A stretch of DNA of 64,000 bases from Bacillota bacterium (lineage in GTDB: Bacteria > Bacillota > Clostridia > Christensenellales > CAG-138). The notes under the pieces are model-generated. The model had not been told where the DNA came from, made no database searches, and worked only from the letters and a program-made list of their open reading frames with translations. Made by a program: the position numbers and the translations under genes. Numbering within the stretch: position 1 is the stretch's first letter; every line of letters begins with the position of its first letter. Below are positions 26,694 to 33,784 of this stretch, piece by piece. The DNA is taken from assembly GCA_023459335.1 (NCBI GenBank), contig JAEWUO010000031.1:25829-89828 (forward strand). The letters run 5' to 3'.

Positions 26694-27806
26694 TCAAGAC
26701 ATGCTTATATTGCCGACGCGGTTGCGGCCCGCGCGTTTTGCGGAATACAGCGCGCTGTCCGCCGCGTTCAGCAGTTCTTCGCGTGTCATGCCGTTATCCG
26801 GCAGCGCGGCGACTCCGAAAGAAAGGGTTACTTTTTCGATGCCATCCTCTTCCTGATTAAACGGGATGGTCTCCATTTTCGCGCGCAGCGCGTCCGCCCG
26901 CCGGTTCCCTTCCTCCAGGGAGCAATCCGGCATGATGAGGCAGAACTCGTCCCCCCCGTACCGGCACGCGACGTCCGACGCGCGGATGTTCTGCATTAAA
27001 AAATGAGAGACCTTAACGAGCACCTTGTCGCCAAGCACATGCCCCACGCTGTCGTTGATCACTTTGAATCCGTCGATATCCGTCATGATCACCGAAAGCG
27101 ACTGCTGTTTGCGAATGGCGCGCAAAATCTCGCGGTCGAACGTTTCCTCCATGTACCTGCGATTGAAAAGCCCCGAAAGAGAATCCCGCACCGAGAGCTC
27201 GCGCAGCTGGTTCTCGTCCGCGATCAGCTGGTTTCGCTGTTTTTCGATCTCCTGCAGCTGGCGGTTATTAGAAAACCCGTAAAGGATGCCGATGACCGCC
27301 GTAAACAGGATGAATGTCACGAGGCTCGGCCAGTTGATGGCGCGCAGCGCGGGGCTGAGCAGGATCGCCGCGATCACTCCGCTCAACTGAATCGCGGCGA
27401 TGATGATCGTCACGCGTTCCCGCAGCAGAATCGAGCAGAGCTGGATGGACATGCCGATATAGATCAGCGGCACGAAATCGCCCGCGAGCACCGCCGGATC
27501 AAACAGGATGGATAGCCATGGCCCCAGCACCATGCAAATCGCCGTCAGCACTGTGGATGTACGATACCGCCCGCTGAGATTGAACGCGAGCGCGCCGGCT
27601 ACCGTAATCTCAAGTCCGCCGAGCAGCAGCAGATAAAACAGAAGCCGTTCTCCCTGGTCAACCACGATGCATAAAACAATTGTCGCAAGGATCAGGACGA
27701 GATAGATAAACTGGAAAATAAACAAATTCCCTGCGCTTCGCGCTTCGCTTTCCTCATGCCTGCGCTGAAACAACGCAAGAAATGCGTCGATCTTTTTTAT
27801 TTTCAT
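26694..27806 (-). CDS. Membrane-bound GGDEF diguanylate cyclase
   Basis: A 370-residue protein with about six N-terminal membrane helices (residues 25-195), a short coiled coil (about 197-225) and a C-terminal GGDEF domain (RDSLSGLFNRRYMEE to the end). The active-site loop is CRYGGDEFCLI, and the inhibitory-site motif RASD lies five residues before it, so the enzyme is probably product-inhibited. It makes c-di-GMP that the next gene's EAL domain can degrade, a make-and-break pair. The 5-helix-like MASE-type sensor part has no recognised ligand. Confidence 0.9.
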   Translation of the reverse strand: MKIKKIDAFLALFQRRHEESEARSAGNLFIFQFIYLVLILATIVLCIVVDQGERLLFYLLLLGGLEITVAGALAFNLSGRYRTSTVLTAICMVLGPWLSILFDPAVLAGDFVPLIYIGMSIQLCSILLRERVTIIIAAIQLSGVIAAILLSPALRAINWPSLVTFILFTAVIGILYGFSNNRQLQEIEKQRNQLIADENQLRELSVRDSLSGLFNRRYMEETFDREILRAIRKQQSLSVIMTDIDGFKVINDSVGHVLGDKVLVKVSHFLMQNIRASDVACRYGGDEFCLIMPDCSLEEGNRRADALRAKMETIPFNQEEDGIEKVTLSFGVAALPDNGMTREELLNAADSALYSAKRAGRNRVGNISMS

Positions 27807-27939
27807 ACGAAAACTCAACTTCCCGGACCAGTTGGCTCGCAGTTCCCAACAAATCCTGTATCGCGCGCCGCTCTGCGGAACATTCTGATACATTTTTGAT
27901 TACATTTTTGTTCCGGATGTGGATAATTTTCCTGTTTGT

Positions 27940-27968
27940 ATTGTAATATTACTCGCGTCACTCGTCAA
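27940..27968 (-). promoter_or_regulatory. Probable promoter of the diguanylate cyclase/phosphodiesterase operon
   Basis: Minus-strand TTGACG (27968-27963), 17 nt, TACAAT (27945-27940), about 130 bases before the cyclase ATG. Confidence 0.65.
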
Positions 27969-28402
27969 CAGGGCGTCTTCGCATCCTTTCGCCCACCGTT
28001 TGCGGGCTGGAAAGAGCGGCTGGCTGCGCCTGCCGCTCTTTCTTATCGACTTTTTCACTCGTAAAAGTATTATTACGGTTTCTTGTCCTTGCCTTTCGGC
28101 GGTTCTGGCGGACGTTTTCTATCCGGCGGCGGCAGCGGTTTTTCGTCCTTCTCCTTGAATGGGACTTTAATTCACCCTTGCGGTTTAATTTTTCTTTATT
28201 TTCGATGAATGATATCAGTAGTAAGCCGGCCGGCCGGTTTACTCTTGACAAATAAGGTTCATCCAAGCTTTGTTCTCCGTTTTGATCGTATTTTACATAA
28301 TCGATCCTGCAAAATTGCAGGATGCGCTGCAATATCACGTTTCCCTCAGTTCCGGTTCACCGCGTAACAATCTTCGTTTTCTCAAAATCTTTTACGAAAT
28401 AT

Positions 28403-28431
28403 TTGCCTTGCTTGAAAAAGAGGTGTATCAT
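28403..28431 (+). promoter_or_regulatory. Possible pckG promoter
   Basis: TTGCCT (28403-28408), 17 nt, TATCAT (28426-28431). It would give a leader of about 265 nt before pckG. Weak -35 match. Confidence 0.4.
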
Positions 28432-28702
28432 ATATTTGGTGAAAATTGCGCATGATATGTTTCACTGATTGAAAACGTCGATGGACCGGGACCCATCCCG
28501 AATATCGCGTTCGGCGCTTCATCGAAAGGAATTTTTGTTGTTTCGCCGCTTATCAAAAGCATCTTGCTTTTTGCAGTTTCACGTTCTCTGTCCGTCAAAT
28601 TTACCGTCTGCGAGGGGATGTCCGTTGAACGTCAGTCCCGCGCCGGAGCGGTATCAGGTCAATTTGCAAGTTTCCAATTAGAGTAAGAAAGGTGCCGAAA
28701 CA

Positions 28703-30499
28703 ATGACAAACAACAAAAAGCTGCTCGCATGGGTGAAGGAAGTCCAGGACATGTGCGAACCCGACCGCGTCTACTGGTGCGACGGATCGCAGGAAGAAAA
28801 CGACCGCCTGCTCGCCGAAATGGTAGCCAGCGGTTCCGCCACACAGCTCAATCAGGAAAAGCGCCCCGGATGCGTCCTGTTCCGCAGCGATCCTTCGGAC
28901 GTTGCGCGCGTGGAAAACCGGACGTTCATCTCCAGCAAAAAGAAGGAGGATGCGGGTCCTACCAACAACTGGATCGACCCCGCCGAACTCAAAAAAACCA
29001 TGGGCGCCCTTTACAAGGGCTGCATGCACGGCCGTACCATGTATGTCATCCCCTTCTCGATGGGGCCCATCGGTTCGCCGATTTCCAAGATCGGCGTCGA
29101 GATCACGGACAGCGCATACGTTGTCACCAACATGCGCATCATGACCCGCATGGGCACCAAGGTTCTGGAGACGCTTGGCGACGGCGAGTTCGTCCCATGC
29201 CTGCACTCCGTCGGCGCACCTCTGGAAAAGGGTGAAAAGGATGTTCCGTGGCCCTGCGCCCCGATCGAACAGAAATATATCAGCCACTTCCCCGAAGAGC
29301 GCCTGATCTGGTCCTACGGTTCCGGTTACGGCGGAAACGCGCTCCTTGGAAAGAAGTGCTTCGCGCTTCGCATCGCATCCGTTCAGGCGCGTGACGAAGG
29401 CTGGCTGGCCGAGCATATGCTCATCCTCCGCCTCACCGATCCGCAGGGCAACAAGACCTACATCACCGGCGCGTTCCCGAGCGCCTGCGGCAAAACCAAC
29501 CTCGCGATGCTGATCCCGACCATCCCCGGCTGGAAAGTCGAGACCATCGGCGACGACATCGCCTGGATGAAGTTCGGCAAGGACGGCCGCCTCTACGCCA
29601 TCAACCCGGAATACGGCTTTTTCGGCGTCGCGCCCGGCACCTCGGACAACTCCAACTTTAACGCGATGCGCAGCATCGACAAAAACTCCATCTTCACCAA
29701 TGTCGCGCTGACGGACGACGGCGACGTGTGGTGGGAGGGCATCGGCAAGCCCGCTCCCAAGCACGTCATCGACTGGAAGGGCAAGGATTGGTCGCCTGAT
29801 ACGGCGGAAGCGCCGGCCGCGCATCCCAACGCCCGCTTCACCGCGCCCGCGTCGCAGTGCCCCTGCATCGCGCCCGAGTGGGAAGACCCCGCAGGCGTGC
29901 CTATTTCCGCCATCCTGATCGGCGGACGCCGCCCGCACACCATCCCGCTGGTTCACCAGAGCTTCGACTGGACGCACGGCATCTTCTCCGGATCCATCAT
30001 GGGTTCGGAAATCACCGCCGCCGCTATCTCCTCGAAGATCGGCCAGGTACGCCGCGATCCGTTTGCCATGCTGCCGTTCATCGGTTACAACGTGTGCGAC
30101 TATCTGCAGCACTGGCTCGACGTCGGCGCAAAGACCACGCCGGACAAACTGCCGAAGATCTTCTACGTCAACTGGTTCAGAAAGGGCGACGACGGCAAGT
30201 TCCTCTGGCCGGGCTTCGGCGAGAACAGCCGCGTGCTCAAGTGGATCGTCGAACGCGTCTCCGGCAAGGCGGACGCGGTCAAGAGCGCCATCGGTTATCT
30301 GCCTAAAAAGGAAGACCTCTATCTCGACGGCCTCAACGTTTCCGACGCGGCCATGGAAGAGCTCTTCCACCTTGAAAAGGATGAATGGCTGGCGGAGGTC
30401 GAGTCCATCAAGGAGCACTACGCCAACTACGGCCCGAAGATGCCGAAGGAGCTCGTCGAGCAGCTTAAAGCGCTCGAAGCCCGCGTCAACGCGATGTAA
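28703..30499 (+). CDS. pckG: Phosphoenolpyruvate carboxykinase (GTP)
   Basis: Converts oxaloacetate and GTP to phosphoenolpyruvate, GDP and CO2; in anaerobes it can also run towards oxaloacetate. The 598-residue protein belongs to the GTP-dependent class by the P-loop GAFPSACGKTN (residues 256-266) with the hyper-reactive Cys262, the early RTMYVIPFSMGP block and the IGDDIAWMKFG metal site. ATP-type enzymes have a different P-loop and are shorter. GAAAGGTG precedes the ATG. Monocistronic: a strong terminator follows. Confidence 0.96.
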   Translation: MTNNKKLLAWVKEVQDMCEPDRVYWCDGSQEENDRLLAEMVASGSATQLNQEKRPGCVLFRSDPSDVARVENRTFISSKKKEDAGPTNNWIDPAELKKTMGALYKGCMHGRTMYVIPFSMGPIGSPISKIGVEITDSAYVVTNMRIMTRMGTKVLETLGDGEFVPCLHSVGAPLEKGEKDVPWPCAPIEQKYISHFPEERLIWSYGSGYGGNALLGKKCFALRIASVQARDEGWLAEHMLILRLTDPQGNKTYITGAFPSACGKTNLAMLIPTIPGWKVETIGDDIAWMKFGKDGRLYAINPEYGFFGVAPGTSDNSNFNAMRSIDKNSIFTNVALTDDGDVWWEGIGKPAPKHVIDWKGKDWSPDTAEAPAAHPNARFTAPASQCPCIAPEWEDPAGVPISAILIGGRRPHTIPLVHQSFDWTHGIFSGSIMGSEITAAAISSKIGQVRRDPFAMLPFIGYNVCDYLQHWLDVGAKTTPDKLPKIFYVNWFRKGDDGKFLWPGFGENSRVLKWIVERVSGKADAVKSAIGYLPKKEDLYLDGLNVSDAAMEELFHLEKDEWLAEVESIKEHYANYGPKMPKELVEQLKALEARVNAM

Positions 30500-30523
30500 G
30501 TTCCCTCGCGCAAACAGCACGTC

Positions 30524-30560
30524 AAAAGGGCGCATATCCAGCGGATATGCGCCCTTTTTT
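30524..30560 (+). terminator. Intrinsic terminator after pckG
   Basis: GGGCGCATATCC (30528-30539) and GGATATGCGCCC (30543-30554) form a perfect 12-bp stem with a 3-nt loop, followed by six T. Confidence 0.95.
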
Positions 30561-30621
30561 GCGCGAAACCGGCGGTTTTTCACTTGTATATGCAACATAA
30601 AAGAATATTCGCGAAAAAGAA

Positions 30622-30650
30622 TTGACAGCCAAATATCTTTATGGTATATT
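30622..30650 (+). promoter_or_regulatory. Promoter of the zinc-ribbon gene
   Basis: TTGACA (30622-30627), 17 nt, TATATT (30645-30650): a strong match. The transcript would start near 30657, leaving a leader of about 280 nt before the ATG at 30936. Confidence 0.8.
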
Positions 30651-30656
30651 CATGCG

Positions 30657-30935
30657 GTATTCAAAATAATTGCTTTGACCGCACATGTTTGCCGATCATC
30701 CGTTATTTGATGATTGACCGCATGTGTTTTTTGATAGGACGCTGTGGCGCAAGCCAAAGGGAAGTATTAATCGGTTGAGGGCATCTTGATCTCGCGAAAG
30801 CAAACGATCCTTTTTCGTTAAATTTCGAAGCCTCAAGCCGCCAACCCAAGCAAGGATGCAATCATTCGCCTTTCAGGGAATGTGATTGAACGGGTACACC
30901 AGAACAAAACCAACAAAAAACGAAAGAGGTATTTC
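30657..30935 (+). promoter_or_regulatory. Long leader with a terminator-like hairpin upstream of the zinc-ribbon gene
   Basis: CACATG (30682-30687) pairs with CATGTG (30721-30726), and inside it ATCATC with GATGAT, followed at once by six T (30727-30732), which resembles an early terminator or attenuator. The remaining 200 nt hold no gene. The distance between promoter and start codon is unusual for an 89-codon gene and suggests regulation in the leader. I cannot match it to a known riboswitch class. Confidence 0.45.
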
Positions 30936-31205
30936 ATGTTCAGCGACAAAACCATCGTCTGCAAAGATTGCGGACAAAGCTTCACCTTCACAGCCAGCGA
31001 GCAGGAATTCTACGCGGAAAAGGGTTTCACCAACGAACCCCAGCGCTGCAAGTCCTGCCGTACGGCCCGCAAGCAGAGCTCGCCCCGCGGCGGCGATCGT
31101 CAGATGTATGACGCCGTCTGCGCCGGCTGCGGCAAACCCTGCAAGGTTCCCTTCCAGCCCCGTTCGGATCGTCCGGTCTACTGCTCCGATTGCTTCCGCA
31201 AGTAA
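30936..31205 (+). CDS. Small zinc-ribbon protein (zf CxxC family)
   Basis: An 89-residue protein with two cysteine-rich modules. The first has C9-x2-C12 (VCKDCGQSF) and C38-x2-C41 (RCKSCR), as in the probable zinc-ribbon domain zf-trcl; the second has VCAGCGKPC and YCSDCFRK. Between them is a basic serine/arginine linker. Such proteins are common in Firmicutes and are thought to bind nucleic acid, but no function is established. The start at 30936 was chosen for GAAAGAGG six bases upstream and for the typical MFSDKTIVCKDC start. Confidence 0.85.
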   Translation: MFSDKTIVCKDCGQSFTFTASEQEFYAEKGFTNEPQRCKSCRTARKQSSPRGGDRQMYDAVCAGCGKPCKVPFQPRSDRPVYCSDCFRK

Positions 31206-31213
31206 TTGATCTG

Positions 31214-31252
31214 AAGCGCAATGCGCCCTTCGCAAGAGGGGCGTTTTTTTAT
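31214..31252 (+). terminator. Intrinsic terminator after the zinc-ribbon gene
   Basis: The segment GCGCCCTTCGCAAGAGGGGCG folds on itself (CGCCCTT against GAGGGGCG with one G-T pair) and is followed by seven T. Confidence 0.8.
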
Positions 31253-31281
31253 CCGGATTTCGCACACTCAAAGGAGGCAGC

Positions 31282-31758
31282 ATGCTTACGAATGGCAAAG
31301 GCGACCTCGACGGCGTCGCCATCATCAAAAAGCTGGACGACGTTCCCGAACTCAAAGAGCAGCTGATTACCATATACGAAACAAAAAACCATCAGGAAGT
31401 TTCGCGGTTCAGTCTTCTGCTGGCAGAACACATTCTGTCGCTGACAAATACGCCAAAAAACGAAACGATCGGATCCTGCTTCACCGTCAGCCGCGCCTGG
31501 CAGGAAGGCAAAGTGAAATTTCAGCAGGCGCGGCAGGTCGCCTTCGCGCTGCACCGGCTCGCGCGGGAGGAACCCGACCCCATCCGTGTGAAAGTCTATC
31601 GCGTGCTGGGTCAGGTCGCCGCGACCCCGCATGTCAAGCGGCACGCTCTGGTCGCCGCCGATTACGCGATAAAGTTAATCAATATGCTTTACCCAGGCGA
31701 TTTCGACGCGGTCAGAATTGAGCGAGAAACGCAGATTTCGCTGATGCAAAGCGTATAG
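31282..31758 (+). CDS. Imm-5-like helical protein (putative immunity-protein family)
   Basis: A 158-residue, all-helical soluble protein. The core (LLLAEHILSL, SRAWQEGKVKFQQARQVAFALHRLAREE, YRVLGQVAATPHVKRHALVAADYAIKLIN) follows the pattern of the putative immunity protein Imm-5 domain: R-W-GE----AR-AA-A-H-AAR, then AAGQA-AT-HV--HA--AA-YA. No toxin gene is adjacent, so it may be an orphan or have another role. GGAGG lies just before the ATG. Its 3' end is followed by 55-bp repeats. Confidence 0.65.
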   Translation: MLTNGKGDLDGVAIIKKLDDVPELKEQLITIYETKNHQEVSRFSLLLAEHILSLTNTPKNETIGSCFTVSRAWQEGKVKFQQARQVAFALHRLAREEPDPIRVKVYRVLGQVAATPHVKRHALVAADYAIKLINMLYPGDFDAVRIERETQISLMQSV

Positions 31759-31905
31759 CGCAATCCACCGACGTGATCCGTCACAGAAACTTTACTTCCT
31801 CAAAAATATACGCGCAAGCTTGATCCGCTCCTCCGTCACAGAAACTTTGCTTCCTCAAAGATATACGCGCAAGCCTGATCCGCTCCTCCGTCACAGAAAC
31901 TTTAC
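31704..31905 (+). repeat. 55-bp tandem repeats after the Imm-5-like gene
   Basis: CCGTCACAGAAACTTT starts at 31778, 31833 and 31888, with the intervening 55-bp units differing at only a few positions. A weaker match at about 31720-31763 (GAGAAAC ... GTATAGCGCAA against CAGAAAC ... ATATACGCGCAA) suggests that the end of the gene itself is the first, older copy. The last partial copy supplies the sequence just before the -35 box of the helicase promoter. Confidence 0.85.
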
Positions 31906-31934
31906 TTTACAAATGCGAACAACTGTGCTAATCT
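31906..31934 (+). promoter_or_regulatory. Promoter of the DEAD-box helicase gene
   Basis: TTTACA (31906-31911), 17 nt, TAATCT (31929-31934). It gives a leader of about 270 nt before the ATG at 32211. Confidence 0.65.
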
Positions 31935-32040
31935 GACACAGTATTGTGATGCAGCACCCCTGTGGAAGAAGTGCAAGGGATACAATTTGACTCGAGACGA
32001 TACGAAACATTAACGTTCGAACTTACGTTGTCTGTCGCAT

Positions 32041-32182
32041 TGATGATACGCCCGGCAAGAAATTACATCACTTGCCATACGGCAAAGAGCGTTCCGGCTC
32101 TGTCGTATCAATAGCGAACACGACGACAGGACACCGTTTAGATGAGACGATGCCTTCCTATGTCGGCATGGTCTTATTTTTA
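32041..32182 (+). promoter_or_regulatory. Structured leader (three-way junction plus terminator) of the DEAD-box helicase mRNA
   Basis: TGATACG (32044-32050) pairs with CGTATCA (32104-32110), enclosing two hairpins: GGCAAG (32054-32059)/CTTGCC (32071-32076) and AGAGC (32086-32090)/GCTCT (32097-32101). Together they form a compact three-way junction. Downstream, GAC-ATGCC (32146-32154) and GGCAT-GTC (32165-32173) form a hairpin followed by TTATTTTTAT, resembling an intrinsic terminator 30 bases before the ATG. This is the layout of an RNA switch or attenuator; a role in autoregulation or cold response is inference. Nothing else is seen in 31935-32040. Confidence 0.55.
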
Positions 32183-32210
32183 TGGAAAAACGGAACAGAA
32201 AGAAAAGGAA

Positions 32211-33299
32211 ATGAATTATAACGAATTACTCACCCCCGAAATGCAGGGGACACTGAAGGCGGCGGGGTACGAAACGCCCACGCCAATTCAGGAGCAGAGC
32301 CTTGAAACCCTGCTGCAAAACCGCGACCTCATCGGCATCGCACAGACGGGCACCGGTAAAACCGCCGCGTTCGCCGTACCGATCATCGAACGCATCAACC
32401 CGGACAACCGCAACCCGCAGGCGCTGATCCTCTGCCCCACGCGCGAACTGGCGCTGCAGACCACGGGCGTCTTCAAAAAGCTCTCTCAGCATAAGCGGAT
32501 GCGCACCGTGCCGATCTACGGCGGACAGTCGCCCAATGTGCAGATTCAGGCGCTGCGCGGCGGCGCGCAGGTGATCGTCGGCACCCCGGGCCGCGTGAAG
32601 GACCTGATCGGCCAGAACGCGCTGAAGCTCAGCAACATCCGTTTCGCCGTGCTCGACGAGGCGGACGAAATGCTCGACTTCGGTTTTCTGCCCGACATCA
32701 AGTGGATCCTAGGCAAAGTAACCGGCGCGCACCAGATGATGCTCTTCTCCGCGACGATGAGCAAGGAGATTTCCTCCATCGCGCAGAGCTATCTGACCAA
32801 CCCCGAAACCGTCGTGGTCGGCGAGCGCAACGAACCGACCAAAACCGTACAGCAGATGAGCATCAACACGCCGGAAGGCACCAAGCTCACGACGGTCGCG
32901 TACCTGATGAAAGAAGTTTCCCCGCGCCTGACGCTGATCTTCTGCAACACGCGGCACCGTGTCAAGAGCGTCACAAAGAAGCTCAACGCCAACGGCCTTT
33001 TAACCGCCTGCCTGCACGGAGATCTGAGCCAGAACCAGCGCAACAACATCATGCGCGATTTCCGCGCGGGCAAAACGCCCGTGCTCGTAGCGACGGACGT
33101 CGCGGCGCGCGGCATCGACGTGGACAACATCGACCTCGTCATCAACTACGACGTGCCGGATAAGCCCGAGTACTACGTACACCGCATCGGCCGGACCGGG
33201 CGCGCGGGGCACAGCGGTCTTGCGTGCACGCTGGTGAGCGAGGACGATATCCCGCGGATCAAGACCATCAAGCGGCAGTACAACGTACTGATGAGCTGA
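32211..33299 (+). CDS. DEAD-box ATP-dependent RNA helicase
   Basis: A 362-residue core helicase. All motifs are present in order: Q motif PTPIQEQS, I AQTGTGKT, Ia PTRELALQ, Ib TPGR, II DEAD, III SAT, V ARGID, VI HRIGRTGR. It stops soon after motif VI and lacks the basic or RNA-binding tail of CshA, DeaD or DbpA, so it is a minimal-core version. ATG 32211 begins MNYNELLTPEMQGTLKAAGY; the purine-rich AAAGAAAAGGAA is directly before it. The long structured leader suggests post-transcriptional control. Confidence 0.93.
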   Translation: MNYNELLTPEMQGTLKAAGYETPTPIQEQSLETLLQNRDLIGIAQTGTGKTAAFAVPIIERINPDNRNPQALILCPTRELALQTTGVFKKLSQHKRMRTVPIYGGQSPNVQIQALRGGAQVIVGTPGRVKDLIGQNALKLSNIRFAVLDEADEMLDFGFLPDIKWILGKVTGAHQMMLFSATMSKEISSIAQSYLTNPETVVVGERNEPTKTVQQMSINTPEGTKLTTVAYLMKEVSPRLTLIFCNTRHRVKSVTKKLNANGLLTACLHGDLSQNQRNNIMRDFRAGKTPVLVATDVAARGIDVDNIDLVINYDVPDKPEYYVHRIGRTGRAGHSGLACTLVSEDDIPRIKTIKRQYNVLMS

Positions 33300-33313
33300 A
33301 AAACGCGTTTCTC

Positions 33314-33346
33314 CGAGCATCCGGATTTCCCGGATGCTTTTTTCTT
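33314..33346 (+). terminator. Intrinsic terminator after the helicase gene
   Basis: GCATCCGG and CCGGATGC form an 8-bp stem around ATTTC, followed by six T. Confidence 0.9.
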
Positions 33347-33784
33347 CTTCGCTCGATAGATTCGATATCATTCTGCAAAGCTGATTATCGTTTCGCCTAC
33401 CCAATTCCTATATGGTAGAACGGTGTTCTTTCCGTTCCCCAGCTTCGAACGATATGGAAAAACCCGCCGAACTGTCGAAGCGGAAAACCCTCCGCATGAA
33501 ACGCAGATCGGGAGCGGTCTGGCAAAATCGCAAAGCTGCGCGTCGGTCTATGGGGCGTGAAAGCGGACAAGGATCTGCTGGAGCCGCTGCGGAAACCGTC
33601 TGGCAAATCCTATCCGGCGGACAGCATATCTCCGTTTAAAAACCGCTTTGTATCGGCTCCGGCATCATAACCGGCGCTTTTTGTCGGTTTATTCTCAAGA
33701 TCGATCATTCCTGTGCCGCAATGCCGCCGTAAATCGACGATATGCTCTGACTAGTAAAAATTCATTGGTCAAGGAGAAAGAGCA
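33347..33784 (+). other. Spacer with a possible decayed coding fragment
   Basis: Between about 33505 and 33669 one plus-strand frame reads coherently (GKIAKLRVGLWGVKADKDLL ... SPFKNRFVSAPAS, then stop) but is preceded by an in-frame stop and has no start codon or ribosome site. This could be the last part of a lost gene. I recognise no family. The rest shows no gene. Confidence 0.3.

Larger units (their letters stand above)
27807..28702. other. Long spacer between the c-di-GMP genes and pckG
   Basis: No convincing gene. A hairpin GAAAGAGCGGC/GCCGCTCTTTC (28010-28042) followed by TTATCG lies on the plus strand. On the minus strand, 28065-28170 encodes a proline- and lysine-rich run (KPLPPPDRKRPPEPPKGKDKKP then stop) that has no start codon and is preceded by a frame change relative to an open stretch from 28338, so it may be the decayed end of a gene. 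Promoters at 27940-27968 and 28403-28431 are listed separately. Confidence 0.4.

Noticed and set aside
31778..31905. CRISPR array
   Set aside because: The 55-bp units are contiguous repeats without unique spacers and no cas gene is nearby. No CRISPR array was seen elsewhere.
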